A DNA stretch of 64,000 nt from Salinisphaera dokdonensis (GCF_040361215.1 NZ_APND01000001.1:1054001-1118000); one strand, 5' to 3'; positions 24,488 through 33,899 are shown, counted from the first letter of the stretch. Numbers and translations: made by a program. Notes: a model not told the origin generated them from the letters alone.

Positions 24488-25204
24488 CTACCCCGACCCG
24501 CGCTCTGCTTGCAGTGCGAGCCCTTCCAGCACGAGATGGGGGCGCAGTGTCCAGCTGTGTGTCAGATGCGGTGCGAGCAACGCGGCATCGCCGCCCGTCA
24601 ACAGAAGGCGTGCCGGCACCAGATCGCGAACGGCCGTATCGAGCAGACTGATGGCACTGCGTAGCGTGCCCGCGGCGATTGCGTTGTCGGTATTGGTGGA
24701 CAGCCAGGCCGGCGCGCTCTCTTCGCTGCTCGGGCGTAGCTGTGTCCGACGCCGCAAGGCCCCGCGCATGGTCGCCACACCCGGGGTGATCAATCCGCCC
24801 TGGTGCTGCGACTGGCCATCGACGAAATCGAGTGTGAGCGCCGTGCCGGCATCGGCGACCAGTACCGAGCCTTCGCCATCGGCCTCGGCCGCGATGCACG
24901 CCATCCAGCGATCCACGCCGAGGCGCTGCGGCTCCGGATAGGCGTTCACGAGCGCGCCGGAGCGCGCGCTACTGGCAAGCGCCAGTAGCGGCACACCGCG
25001 GCGTGCGGCGTAGGCCTCCAACGCGTCCAGCGCCTCAGGCTGGGCGACGCTGGAGACGACTATCGAATCAACCGCCGTTGTGGGCAGATCCTCGACCCAG
25101 CCGGGCGTGGCGTCACGCACCATGACGCCTGTCTCTGCCAGCCGGCCAGCCACGCCCAGCGCCCACTTGCAGCGGGTGTTGCCGATATCGACCAGCAGGT
25201 TCAT
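24488..25204 (-). CDS. coaX: Type III pantothenate kinase
   Basis: Phosphorylates pantothenate, the first step of coenzyme A synthesis; 238 residues. It has the ASKHA-fold motifs DIGNTRCKWA (residues 6-15), DAGTALTLDFVDG near 120, GGLITPGVATM and LLTGGDAALL. Type III is insensitive to CoA feedback, in contrast to the CoaA found at this locus in E. coli. Its ATG overlaps the birA stop by 4 nt, so the two are translationally coupled. Confidence 0.95.
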   Translation of the reverse strand: MNLLVDIGNTRCKWALGVAGRLAETGVMVRDATPGWVEDLPTTAVDSIVVSSVAQPEALDALEAYAARRGVPLLALASSARSGALVNAYPEPQRLGVDRWMACIAAEADGEGSVLVADAGTALTLDFVDGQSQHQGGLITPGVATMRGALRRRTQLRPSSEESAPAWLSTNTDNAIAAGTLRSAISLLDTAVRDLVPARLLLTGGDAALLAPHLTHSWTLRPHLVLEGLALQAERGSG

Positions 25205-26163
25205 GGCGCCAGCCGCAGACTCACGTCGCCCGAATACACCGGACGCGTCTCGCCGTTGATCTCGACCTGCAGGGCGCCGTCATCAGCAATGCCGCGGGCA
25301 AAACCGAAACGCTCGCCATTCGCTTCGATCACGCGTACCGGCTGGTCTCGGACCGCGTCGAATCGCGCCCACCGATCCCGAAACGCATCGAAACCGGTCT
25401 GCTCGAACCCGGTCACCGCCTCGACCAGCGCCGACACCACGGCCGCCGCGAGCACGTTGCGCCCCGGCAGCACAGGCAGGTGATCGGCCAGCCGGGTCCA
25501 GGGCTGATCGACCGTTTTCGCCTGATCGCGCTGCATGGTCACGTTCAGCCCAACACCCACAATCAGCCGTGCGCGCCCGCCAAGCTCGCCTCGGTGTTCG
25601 ATCAGGATGCCGCCGAGTTTCTTCTGGCCAGCCCAGATATCGTTGGGCCATTTCAGCCCCAGCGACTGCGCGCCTTGGGCTGCCAGCGCTTCGACCACAC
25701 AAACGCCAACGGCCAGGCTGAGCGCCCCCAGCGGCGCGCGCTGGCCGGCCAAGTCGCAGCCCAGCGAGACATAGAGATTGGCACCGAACGGCGATGTCCA
25801 AGGCCGCTGCGCGCGCCCACGGCCGGACGACTGGTATTCGGCCAGACAGGCTCGCATGCCGTCGCCGCCCCGGCGGGCCAACTCAGCGTTGGTGGAATCG
25901 GTACGCTCGAGCACCGTGAGCTCATCCAGACGCTTGGCGCCGGGCCCCATCGCACTCCGGATCTGGTCTTCGTCGAGCAGTTCCAGTGGGGCCGGCAAAC
26001 GATAGCCCCGCCCCGCCACGGAATGCACGGACAAGCCGACCGTACGCAGCTCGGCGACCCGGCTCGATATGGCGGCGCGGCTCACGCCCAGTGCCTCGGC
26101 GAGCGCCGGGCCACGATGCCAGGCGCCGTCCGCCAGCAGCGAGATCAGCGTCGGTGCGGTCAT
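25201..26163 (-). CDS. birA: Bifunctional biotin-[acetyl-CoA carboxylase] ligase / biotin operon repressor
   Basis: 320 residues, like E. coli BirA (321). The N-terminal winged helix (residues about 5-60, ALGVSRAAISSRVAELR) suggests it keeps repressor activity. The ligase core shows SSGRGRAQRPW (biotinoyl-AMP loop) and KWPNDIWAGQKKLGGIL, followed by the small C-terminal SH3-like domain. The ATG at 26163 overlaps the plsY stop by one base (TGATG); a TTG one codon earlier is less likely. It attaches biotin to the BCCP subunit of acetyl-CoA carboxylase. Confidence 0.95.
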   Translation of the reverse strand: MTAPTLISLLADGAWHRGPALAEALGVSRAAISSRVAELRTVGLSVHSVAGRGYRLPAPLELLDEDQIRSAMGPGAKRLDELTVLERTDSTNAELARRGGDGMRACLAEYQSSGRGRAQRPWTSPFGANLYVSLGCDLAGQRAPLGALSLAVGVCVVEALAAQGAQSLGLKWPNDIWAGQKKLGGILIEHRGELGGRARLIVGVGLNVTMQRDQAKTVDQPWTRLADHLPVLPGRNVLAAAVVSALVEAVTGFEQTGFDAFRDRWARFDAVRDQPVRVIEANGERFGFARGIADDGALQVEINGETRPVYSGDVSLRLAP

Positions 26164-26786
26164 CAACGCCGACGCCGCAACATCACACGCTCGAACCGAT
26201 TTTCGGTGCCGGCGCGCAGCCGCTGAATATTCTCGCGGTGGGTGTAGAAGATCAGCGCCGTCATCACGATCACGAACACCTTGGCCGCCAGGCCGGCAGC
26301 CGGCGCGAACAGCGTGGCCAGCGATACGCCGACCATCCCCAGCAGCGTCGCCAGACCCACATAGCCGCTTGCCACCAGAGTGGCGATCCAGACAGCCAGA
26401 CCGAGCAGCAGCGCGCCCGGCAGCAACGCCAGCAATACGCCGATCAACGTGGCCGCGCCCTTGCCGCCGCGAAAGCCGAAGAACACCGGATAGACATGGC
26501 CGATCACCGCGGCCGCGCCGCAGGCGAGTGCGGCCGCAAAGCCCAGGCCAAGCAGCGCCGGCACAAGCAATGCCGCGACCACGCCCTTGACCAGATCGAA
26601 CACCAGCACGGCGGCGCCATAGCCACGCCCCCCGGTACGTAATGCGTTGGTTGCGCCTGCGTTGCCGCTGCCACTGCTGCGCGGGTCAGCGCGCCCGAAT
26701 GCGCGTGCCAGCAGCAGACTGCCGGATAGCGAACCCATCAGATATGCCGCGACCAGTCCCAGCGCGACGAGCAATCCCGTGCTCAA
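26163..26786 (-). CDS. plsY: Acyl-phosphate:glycerol-3-phosphate acyltransferase
   Basis: Inner-membrane enzyme making lysophosphatidate from acyl-phosphate; 207 residues with five predicted membrane segments. The three conserved motifs are present: GSGNAGATN near residue 40, GGKGAATLIGVLLAL near 110, and a C-terminal THRENIQRLRAGTENR. It sits between the acyl-CoA synthetase gene (12 nt) and birA (1-nt overlap), so the operon groups lipid, biotin and CoA functions. Confidence 0.95.
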   Translation of the reverse strand: MSTGLLVALGLVAAYLMGSLSGSLLLARAFGRADPRSSGSGNAGATNALRTGGRGYGAAVLVFDLVKGVVAALLVPALLGLGFAAALACGAAAVIGHVYPVFFGFRGGKGAATLIGVLLALLPGALLLGLAVWIATLVASGYVGLATLLGMVGVSLATLFAPAAGLAAKVFVIVMTALIFYTHRENIQRLRAGTENRFERVMLRRRR

Positions 26787-26798
26787 ATCCTGTCTCCC

Positions 26799-28646
26799 CT
26801 ACCCCAGATTCGTATTCTGCGACACATCTGCCTTGTCGCCCGGCGCGCGCCGGCCGTACAGACGCGCAATATCACGAGCATAGCAGCGCGCGACCCGGCG
26901 TCGACGCGTCTTGTCGGTCGGCGTGACGAGCCCGTTGATCTGGCTCCAGCGGTCGGTGGTAACCGCCACACGCCGGATCTGCGCATGGGCCGGATAGCCG
27001 ACCAGCAGTCGCGAAAAACGCTCGATGAAGAAATTCTCCAGCCGTGAACTGGCCAGGCTCGCCGGCGATGCCGGGTCGAGATTCAGCCGCTTCATCACCG
27101 GCACCAGCGCATCGGCCGGGCAGCTCACGATCGCGGCCAAGACGGGGCGTGCCTCGCCCACGACCACGGCGCGCTCGACCAGTTCATCCAGACGCAGTGC
27201 TTCCTCGATCGGCTCGGGCGAGGCTTTTTCGCCCGTGGTCATGACGATGACTTCTTTCATGCGCCCGGTGAGATAGAGCCGGTTCTTGTCCAGCCGGCTG
27301 ACCTTGTCGCCGGTATGCAGCCAGCCCCCGGCCGATAGCGACTTGGCCGTCGCGGCTTCGTCATTCCAGTAGCCACGCATCACGCCGGGCCCGCGCACCA
27401 ACAGCTCGTTGTCCGGGCCGATCTTGGTCTCGATGCCGTCGAGCACGATGCCGACGCTATCGAGCGCGTTGTCGTGCAGCCGGTTGACGCTCACCACCGG
27501 GCCGGCCTCGGTCAGCCCGTAGCCCTGCAGCACCGGCACGCCGAGGCCGACCAGCGTGCGCGCGACCGGGTACGGCAGGGCCGCCGCGCCCGACACCGCA
27601 TACTGCATGTCGGCACCGAACAGGCGCAGGCAGCGGCGGGCCACGAAGCGGCGCAGCACGGGCCACAGCAGATGCCGCATATGGCGCCGGCTGCGCCCCT
27701 GCTCGCGCTCGAAAACCGACTCGCCCAGCTTGATCGTGAACGCCACCAGACGGCGCACATAACGCGGCCGTCGCGACAGCCAGCGGTTGAGCTCGATATA
27801 AAAACGCTCATAAACCCGCGGGACACCGACCAGCGTGGTCACCGGCGCCCGCGCCAGGGTCAGGCCGAGAAAACGCGGGTGCCGGCAGAAGGTGATCACC
27901 GCGCCTGTGATCATCGCCCGATAGGCATTGACCACGCGCTCGTAGGAATGCGGCAGCGGTACGTACGACAACGCGTGCTCATCCTCGACCACCGGCAGCG
28001 CGTCGGCCACGGCATGGGCGTTGAACAGCAGATTGGCGTGGGTGAGCATCGCGCCGCGTGCCCGGCCGGTCGAACCCGACGTATAGACCAAGCTGGCGAG
28101 ATCGTCGAAGCGTGCTGAAACCGCGGCATGGTGGGCCTCGTCCGCGCGCGCGAGCGCTTCGTCGGCATGGCGGATGCGCTTGGCGTTTGCAATTTCGCCG
28201 CTGAACACGAGCGCGGTTTCCAGCTGCGGGCAATCGCCGGCTTCAAGAATGCGCTCGGCCCAGCGCGCCTTGACCGCCACCAGCACACGCGCGCCGCTGT
28301 CGTCGATCAGGTGCGCGTTGCTAGCCGGTGTATCGGCACAGAACAGGCCGACCGTGACCGCGCCCAGCGCCATCACGGCCTGATCGACGCACAGCCATTC
28401 CGGGCTGTTGCGCAGCATGATCGCGACCCGGTCGCCCGGCTGCACGCCGGCTTCGGCCAGCACCGCCTGCCAGCGCTGCACGCGCGCCGCCGCCTCGGCC
28501 CAGCTCAGTTCGATCCATTCGTGCCGGCGCGGACTGTAGAAACGATAGGCCAGCGCATCCGGTGTACGGGTGACACGCGCTGCGAACAGGTCACAGAGGG
28601 TGTCGGCCTCGCTGCGGTCGATCCAGGCTTCAGGCCGAATGGGCAT
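26799..28646 (-). CDS. Long-chain fatty acid-CoA ligase family (AMP-forming)
   Basis: 615-residue ANL-superfamily enzyme activating a carboxylic acid, most likely a long-chain fatty acid, through an acyl-adenylate. The P-loop YTSGSTGRARGAMLTH is near residue 185, GYGLTEAGPVVSVN near 375, and the hinge and catalytic region TGRMKEVIVMTTGEKASPEP near 470. It resembles the FadD15/ACSBG-type enzymes rather than E. coli FadD; the exact substrate cannot be read from sequence. It overlaps the upstream M61 peptidase gene by 17 nt. Confidence 0.88.
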   Translation of the reverse strand: MPIRPEAWIDRSEADTLCDLFAARVTRTPDALAYRFYSPRRHEWIELSWAEAAARVQRWQAVLAEAGVQPGDRVAIMLRNSPEWLCVDQAVMALGAVTVGLFCADTPASNAHLIDDSGARVLVAVKARWAERILEAGDCPQLETALVFSGEIANAKRIRHADEALARADEAHHAAVSARFDDLASLVYTSGSTGRARGAMLTHANLLFNAHAVADALPVVEDEHALSYVPLPHSYERVVNAYRAMITGAVITFCRHPRFLGLTLARAPVTTLVGVPRVYERFYIELNRWLSRRPRYVRRLVAFTIKLGESVFEREQGRSRRHMRHLLWPVLRRFVARRCLRLFGADMQYAVSGAAALPYPVARTLVGLGVPVLQGYGLTEAGPVVSVNRLHDNALDSVGIVLDGIETKIGPDNELLVRGPGVMRGYWNDEAATAKSLSAGGWLHTGDKVSRLDKNRLYLTGRMKEVIVMTTGEKASPEPIEEALRLDELVERAVVVGEARPVLAAIVSCPADALVPVMKRLNLDPASPASLASSRLENFFIERFSRLLVGYPAHAQIRRVAVTTDRWSQINGLVTPTDKTRRRRVARCYARDIARLYGRRAPGDKADVSQNTNLG

Positions 28647-30420
28647 TTTTTAACCAGCGTGCGCGTCGCGCATGAGCAGCAGAATCTGCATTCTCGTCGA
28701 TCCGCAGTTTCCATTCACCTGCCGCGGCTCGCCCGAGCGTGACATGGCGGACCAGCAGCTCGTCGCTACGAAACAGATGCACCGCCACCACGGCCCCGGC
28801 TGGATACCGTCGCAGCTGGCCGACAAGGTTTGCGCCGACCTCGATGCCGTCGATCGCGACCAGGCGGTCCTGTGGCGAGATGCCGGCGGTCTGAGCCGGC
28901 GTGTCGTCGAACACATGGCTCACACGCGGCTGCGCGCCGGCGCCCGTGCGCACGCCAAAACGCCCGCGCAGCGCGGCTTCGTCATCCTTGCCGGGCGCGA
29001 ACATGGCATCGATACCGAAATAGCCCAGCCAGTCGGCCCAGGGCGCGTCGATGATCGTCTCCAGATAGGACTCGGTAAAAATATCCAGATCGAGGCCACT
29101 CGCCTCGGCCGCGATCGCGGCCAGACCGTGCTCCGGCACCGGCCTGTCTTCACGACCGTGCACTTCCCAGGCACGGCGCATGACGTCGTCCAGCGATACC
29201 GCACCGTCGGTCTCCACGCGCAACTTCAGATCCAGGCCGAGCGCGAACTGTGCGCCCTTGCCGTAGTAGCTGATCACCGCGTTCGGCGTGTTCTCGTCCG
29301 GGCGGTAGAACTTCAGCCAGGCATCGAAGCTGGACTGCGACAGGCTCTGGCGATGCCGGCCCGGCGTGCGGTCGATGCGCGTGGCGAGCGTCGCCAGCCG
29401 GTCGAGATAACCCTGCTCGGAAATCAGCCCGGCGCGCACCAGGCCGAGATCGTCGAAATAGGAGGTCACGCCTTCGTAGGCCCAGAGGTCGCGAAAATAG
29501 GCTTCCGACTGCAGATCGTTCTCGGCCACCGCCTGCGGTCGAATACGCTTGACGTTCCAGAGATGGAAATATTCGTGGCTGCACAGCCCGAGCAGGGTCT
29601 CGTAGGCCTCGCTGCGGACCGACTCGCCGTTGGCGGCCGGCACGCGCGACGGCAACGCCGCACGCGGCACCTGCAGAACACTGGACTCGCAATGCTCCAG
29701 ACCGCCGAACCCGTTGGCGGTGATCTGGGCGAGGAACAGATACTCGCGTGCCGGCAGTTCGTCGAAGACCGCCGCCTGGGCTTCGCACACCGCGGCCAGA
29801 TCAGCGGCCAGACGCTGCGTATCGGCATCGTGGCTGCCGAGCAGCACGAAGGCATGCGGCACGCCACGCACCTGGAATCGCACGTACTCGATGGCGTTGC
29901 CCATGGCGACCGGCTGGTCGATCAGCGCCCAGTAGCTCTCGGCTTCGTAGCCACCGAAACCACGGCTGTCGACATCGACGGCCGGCAGCGTGGTGGCGAC
30001 CTGCCAGTCGCTGATGCCGCTCGGCGGATCGAGCGTGACCCGGCAGACGTCGTTCTCTCGGCCGGTAGGACGCAAGGCCAGCGAGGTGAAGTTGAAGAAG
30101 CCGCGGGTGTCGTCAAGAAACGCCGCTCGGACCGACTCGTCGCGGGCATAGAACTCGCAGGCCACGGTCAGGTGATCGCTACCGGGCGTGCATTGCCAGC
30201 GTTGTCGATCGATGGGCTGAACGTAGATCGCCTCGCCCCCGCTTTCGGCCGCAATCGACAGCATGTGCCGCGCGAAATCGCGGATCACGTAGCTGCCGGG
30301 TATCCAGCTCGGCAAGGCGAGCTCGATCGTGTCGCCGGGCACGACGTCAGTCTGCAGTACGACCCGGAACCGATGGGCGGCCGCATCGACCGGCGTTACG
30401 ATGTAATCCAGCGTTGGCAT
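28630..30420 (-). CDS. M61 family metallopeptidase (glycyl aminopeptidase-like) with PDZ domain
   Basis: 596 residues from the ATG at 30420 (a GTG codon precedes it). An N-terminal beta domain is followed by a gluzincin catalytic domain whose zinc site HEYFHLWNVKRIRP lies near residue 281. A C-terminal PDZ domain contains TPAQTAGISPQDRLVAIDG near 515. No signal peptide is evident, so it is probably cytoplasmic. M61 members cleave peptides with N-terminal Gly or Ala; the substrate here is unknown. It is the first gene of the operon that continues with fadD-like, plsY, birA and coaX. Confidence 0.9.
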   Translation of the reverse strand: MPTLDYIVTPVDAAAHRFRVVLQTDVVPGDTIELALPSWIPGSYVIRDFARHMLSIAAESGGEAIYVQPIDRQRWQCTPGSDHLTVACEFYARDESVRAAFLDDTRGFFNFTSLALRPTGRENDVCRVTLDPPSGISDWQVATTLPAVDVDSRGFGGYEAESYWALIDQPVAMGNAIEYVRFQVRGVPHAFVLLGSHDADTQRLAADLAAVCEAQAAVFDELPAREYLFLAQITANGFGGLEHCESSVLQVPRAALPSRVPAANGESVRSEAYETLLGLCSHEYFHLWNVKRIRPQAVAENDLQSEAYFRDLWAYEGVTSYFDDLGLVRAGLISEQGYLDRLATLATRIDRTPGRHRQSLSQSSFDAWLKFYRPDENTPNAVISYYGKGAQFALGLDLKLRVETDGAVSLDDVMRRAWEVHGREDRPVPEHGLAAIAAEASGLDLDIFTESYLETIIDAPWADWLGYFGIDAMFAPGKDDEAALRGRFGVRTGAGAQPRVSHVFDDTPAQTAGISPQDRLVAIDGIEVGANLVGQLRRYPAGAVVAVHLFRSDELLVRHVTLGRAAAGEWKLRIDENADSAAHARRARWLKNAHSA

Positions 30421-30559
30421 CACGCTTCGTCTTCGGTTTCGAAGGCGCGCAAGTGTACGCGCTCGCCCCGGCGCTGCACACAGACACCGTATTCAGTCGC
30501 TGTACGCGCCGCCGATACTGTTAGTCAGTCTCCAGATTACGCTGTACGGAGCCAATCCG

Positions 30560-32344
30560 TTGCGCACGAGGGTAACCCGGACCGTGAACCCGCTCGCTTC
30601 GCGGCGCCCGCATCGTCAGCGCGGCGCCATTCTCATCATGACGGCGGCTTTCATCGTGGCCGCGGTGGCCCTGCTCGCGCTCGCCGTGGACACCGGGCGC
30701 CTGTACGCCACCCAGCAGAAGCTGCAGTCGGCCGCCAATATCGCCGCCCTCGATGCCGCTCGCGTGGCCAGCGGCTGTCGCGTCGACCTGGATAGCGCCA
30801 GCGGGCTGGCAGCCGCACAAGCGAGCGTCACCAGCAACTTCGCACGCCGGGACGAAGACACGACACCCACGATCACGCGCTACGACGAAGGCCTTGTGAC
30901 CACCAATCAGGCAACCGGGCTGCGCCAGTTCGCGACCGACGCCCCCGTCACGACACGGCCCAACGGCGTGCGTCTGACCGTCACCGACGACAGCTACGCC
31001 CCGCTGTTTTCGTTGTTCAGCGACAACGAAATCACGCTTTCGGCTTCTGCCGGCGCCATCGCCCAGCCCGAAGCGGCGATACAGTTCGGAACCACACTCG
31101 CCGCGGTAAATCCCGACCTGCTGTCGGCGCTGATCGACGTCGATCTCGAGGTCGCCAGCCTCGGGGACCTGGCCAATGCCTCGGTAACGCTTGCGGATCT
31201 GCTCGATATCGATGCGGGGGTGGCCACTAGCGAGGACGTGGCCCGGGTAACCGTCAACGAAGCACTAGACAACGTATCGGACGGGGTCAACGCATTGGCC
31301 CGTGGCGTGATCGGTGACGTCCGCAGCGCGCTCGGCGACCAGCCGTTGTCCGAAATTCTCAGCCTGGCCGGCCCGGTCGGCAGCGATGCATCGGTCGCGC
31401 TCGGCAACATCGTCAACGCCGCTGCGCAACTGGTGGCCGTCGACCGAGAAGAGGCGATCAGCCTGCCGACCATTTTGTCCGAGCTACCGGCCAATCTCGG
31501 CGGGCTCGACGTCAGCCTGCGCCTACTCGAGCCCGCAGGCACTGAAATCGGCCCGGCAGGTACCTACGACGGCCAGAACTACTACACGGTGGTTCGCTCG
31601 TCCCAGGCATCGCTGAGCGTCGATCTCGCCCTTCGCCTCGGCCTTGGCGGCCTGCTGGATGTCGCGGAAGTGAACCTGCCGATCGCGATACAGCTCGCCC
31701 AGGGCGAAGCACGCCTCGAGCGTATTGATTGTCCGACGCCTGATGATCGTTTCTATACCGTCACGGTGTCTGCGGATACCGCGACAGCGGCAGCTGCCAT
31801 CGGCAGCGTGAACCCGGACGGTTCGATCAATACCGGTGCACGTGCCGACGTGACCGTATTGGGCACCACAGTGGCCGAACTTTTCAACGACGGCGACGCC
31901 GTATCCACAGTGCTCGGCAATGACCGTTACGAGGCCGTGTTCGACGATATCGACGACCTGGCGCTGCTCCCGCAGACTTTCGAAGGCGACCAAACTGTGC
32001 GCACTAATGATATCGCTGGCTTGCTCGGCGATATCAACCTCGACTATGACCTGCTGAACACGGGTGGAGGCGGCGGCCTTCTCGGCGGCATATTCGACGG
32101 CCTGGGCGATCTGCTTACGGGGCTAACGCGGCCGCTACTACGCGCCGCGCTCGACGGCGTCAGCGGCGTACTCGAGACGATTGCTGTAAACACACTAGGC
32201 CCCGTTCTCGATCCGCTGCTCGACGGGCTCGGTATCAGCCTCGCCTCACCGACCATTACCCTGGCCGGCCTGACGCCCAACCAACCGGCATTGTTCTGTG
32301 CCTCCTCGTCCGACTGCGGCTTCGAGGCCGAGGACGGCAGCTGA
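30560..32344 (+). CDS. Tad-domain (TadG-like) membrane-anchored protein
   Basis: 594 residues from a TTG start at 30560, supported by GGAG 8 nt upstream; there is no ATG before the membrane segment. Residues about 20-48 (GAILIMTAAFIVAAVALLAL then AVDTGRLY) match the N-terminal Tad/TadE-like pilus-assembly segment, preceded by basic residues. The rest is a large extracytoplasmic part rich in Ala, Leu, Asp and Val, with a Gly/Leu-rich stretch near residue 510 (GGGGLLGGIFDGLGDLLTGL) and a terminal CASSSDCG. No other tad/flp genes are nearby. Function is unknown beyond likely envelope location. Confidence 0.75.
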   Translation: MRTRVTRTVNPLASRRPHRQRGAILIMTAAFIVAAVALLALAVDTGRLYATQQKLQSAANIAALDAARVASGCRVDLDSASGLAAAQASVTSNFARRDEDTTPTITRYDEGLVTTNQATGLRQFATDAPVTTRPNGVRLTVTDDSYAPLFSLFSDNEITLSASAGAIAQPEAAIQFGTTLAAVNPDLLSALIDVDLEVASLGDLANASVTLADLLDIDAGVATSEDVARVTVNEALDNVSDGVNALARGVIGDVRSALGDQPLSEILSLAGPVGSDASVALGNIVNAAAQLVAVDREEAISLPTILSELPANLGGLDVSLRLLEPAGTEIGPAGTYDGQNYYTVVRSSQASLSVDLALRLGLGGLLDVAEVNLPIAIQLAQGEARLERIDCPTPDDRFYTVTVSADTATAAAAIGSVNPDGSINTGARADVTVLGTTVAELFNDGDAVSTVLGNDRYEAVFDDIDDLALLPQTFEGDQTVRTNDIAGLLGDINLDYDLLNTGGGGGLLGGIFDGLGDLLTGLTRPLLRAALDGVSGVLETIAVNTLGPVLDPLLDGLGISLASPTITLAGLTPNQPALFCASSSDCGFEAEDGS

Positions 32345-32345
32345 A

Positions 32346-32753
32346 TCAGCGTCGCGAGCCGGCGACCATCGCCACGCCGCACATGATCAGGCCCGTGCCG
32401 GCCAGCCGGCCGACCGTGATCGCCTCATCCAGCGCCGGCCACAGGGCCGCGCCGAGATAGACCAGCACATAGCTCAGGCTCATCAGCGGGAAGGCGATGC
32501 TCAGATCCATGCGAGAGAGCACCTGCAGCCAGACCATGATCGCCAGGGCGTAGACGATCATGCCCAGCCAGACAAAGGGGATGCTCATCGGCGCGATGAT
32601 CCCGCCCCACACCAGGTTGCCGAACGCCGCGGGCGACTCGATCGGCCCGAAGGCGAGCATGCCGCGGCGCATGCACAACTGGCCGGCCGCCATCAGCGAC
32701 ACGGACAGCACCAACAGGCCGGCGCTGTTCAGGGCGCGCTTTTCAAGCCGCAT
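32346..32753 (-). CDS. Small EamA/SMR-type membrane protein (second of a pair)
   Basis: 135 residues with four predicted membrane helices. The segment SRMDLSIAFPLMSLSYVLVY matches the Fxx-P-L-xx-Y signature of the EmrE/ArnE/ArnF superfamily. It overlaps its neighbour, another four-helix protein, by 11 nt. Paired small proteins of this type act as heterodimers, for example ArnEF, which flips undecaprenyl-phosphate-Ara4N. The substrate here is unknown. Its stop lies one base from that of the Tad-like gene on the other strand. Confidence 0.8.
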   Translation of the reverse strand: MRLEKRALNSAGLLVLSVSLMAAGQLCMRRGMLAFGPIESPAAFGNLVWGGIIAPMSIPFVWLGMIVYALAIMVWLQVLSRMDLSIAFPLMSLSYVLVYLGAALWPALDEAITVGRLAGTGLIMCGVAMVAGSRR

Positions 32754-33099
32754 AGGCCAGCACTCCCACGCCCAATACGATCAGCGCAACACCGCACCAG
32801 CGCCGCTTGCCCACCGTCTCGCCGATATACAACGCCGAATAGGCGACGACCACGACATAGCTGAGTGCGAGCACCGGAAACGCGAGGCTGACATCGATAT
32901 GCGAGAGCACCACTAGCCACAAACAGGTCAACAGCACCTGCGTGCTCATGCCGGCCAGCACCAAGGGCTGGCGCAGGGGCCGCAACCAGACGTGGCCGGC
33001 ATCGGCCACTGCCGCCTGATTCATTCCGTGTTTGAGCAGAATCTGGGCCAGGCTCGCCAAGCCCACGGCGAGCACCAGAAACACCTGGGACACACTCAC
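32743..33099 (-). CDS. Small EamA/SMR-type membrane protein (first of a pair)
   Basis: 118 residues, four predicted helices, with SHIDVSLAFPVLALSYVVVV in helix 3, closely parallel to its downstream partner. Its ATG overlaps the stop of the HAD phosphatase gene (ATGA). The tight coupling HAD-SMR-SMR suggests one pathway, possibly handling of a lipid-linked or polyprenyl-phosphate intermediate; this is inference from gene order and family only. Confidence 0.8.
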   Translation of the reverse strand: MSVSQVFLVLAVGLASLAQILLKHGMNQAAVADAGHVWLRPLRQPLVLAGMSTQVLLTCLWLVVLSHIDVSLAFPVLALSYVVVVAYSALYIGETVGKRRWCGVALIVLGVGVLAYAA

Positions 33100-33752
33100 C
33101 AGCGCGCGACTTCGAGGCCCAGACCTCCGACCTGATGAAACAGTCGCTTGGAGGGACAGACGGCCACGCCGTTCTCGGCCCAGGACAGCAGCGGCAGATC
33201 GGCGTGGGAGTCGGAATAGGCGGTCACGCCGCGGCCGTCGTCCGGCATGTCGGCCATCGCCTTCACGCGGCGCAGCTTCTCGTCGTCACGGCAGTTCTCG
33301 CCGTCCATGCCCACCAGGCGACCGCGCGCATTCCATGCCGCACGGGTGGCCAGCACTTCCTCGATTTCCAAACGCTTGGCCAGCCGGGCGACATAGATAT
33401 CGAAACTGGCCGACGCCAGGATCACCCGTGCGCCTTCCTGCTGGTGCCGGCGCAACTGGTCGAGGCCCTGCTCGCGCATGGCGTCCTGCAGCAGCTCCTC
33501 GACGAATCGATCGGCCCAGGCTTCGACCCGGTCACGCGGCTGGCCGCCGATGAACGCCCGCAGCACCTGGGTCTTCACCCAGGTGCGATCGCCCCAGCGC
33601 CAGAATTTCAGCAACGTCGCCAACCGCCATAACGACAGGCTGCGCCGCTTGCGCTGGTAGCGCAGATAGCCGATCACGAAGGGCAGGAACGTGTCGTAGC
33701 GGGTGAGTGTGACGTCGAGATCAAACACGACGATGCGCTGCGACTGTGACAA
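33096..33752 (-). CDS. HAD-IB family phosphatase
   Basis: 218 residues. HAD motif I is FDLDVTLT (catalytic Asp at 10, general acid Asp at 12), motif II is the serine in ILASASFDIYVA, and the motif IV region is AYSDSHADLPLL. An all-helical cap lies between motifs I and II. Family members include phosphoserine phosphatase and phosphatidylglycerophosphatase C; the long basic segment after motif I (RYQRKRRSLSLWRL) resembles the membrane-linked members more than SerB. Its coupling to two SMR-type membrane proteins favours a lipid-linked phosphate substrate, but this is not proven. Confidence 0.8.
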   Translation of the reverse strand: MSQSQRIVVFDLDVTLTRYDTFLPFVIGYLRYQRKRRSLSLWRLATLLKFWRWGDRTWVKTQVLRAFIGGQPRDRVEAWADRFVEELLQDAMREQGLDQLRRHQQEGARVILASASFDIYVARLAKRLEIEEVLATRAAWNARGRLVGMDGENCRDDEKLRRVKAMADMPDDGRGVTAYSDSHADLPLLSWAENGVAVCPSKRLFHQVGGLGLEVARW

Positions 33753-33899
33753 GACAACCTCTGGTAAACCCCGTTTCGCCTCAGCTTACGCGAAACCCGG
33801 CGGCCGCCGACATCCGCAGCGGCGATCGCGCTCGCGCCCTTGTATTTGCACGGTTCGGCATCGACTATCTTTGGCTGTTACCCGGTCTCAGCGCACGAC

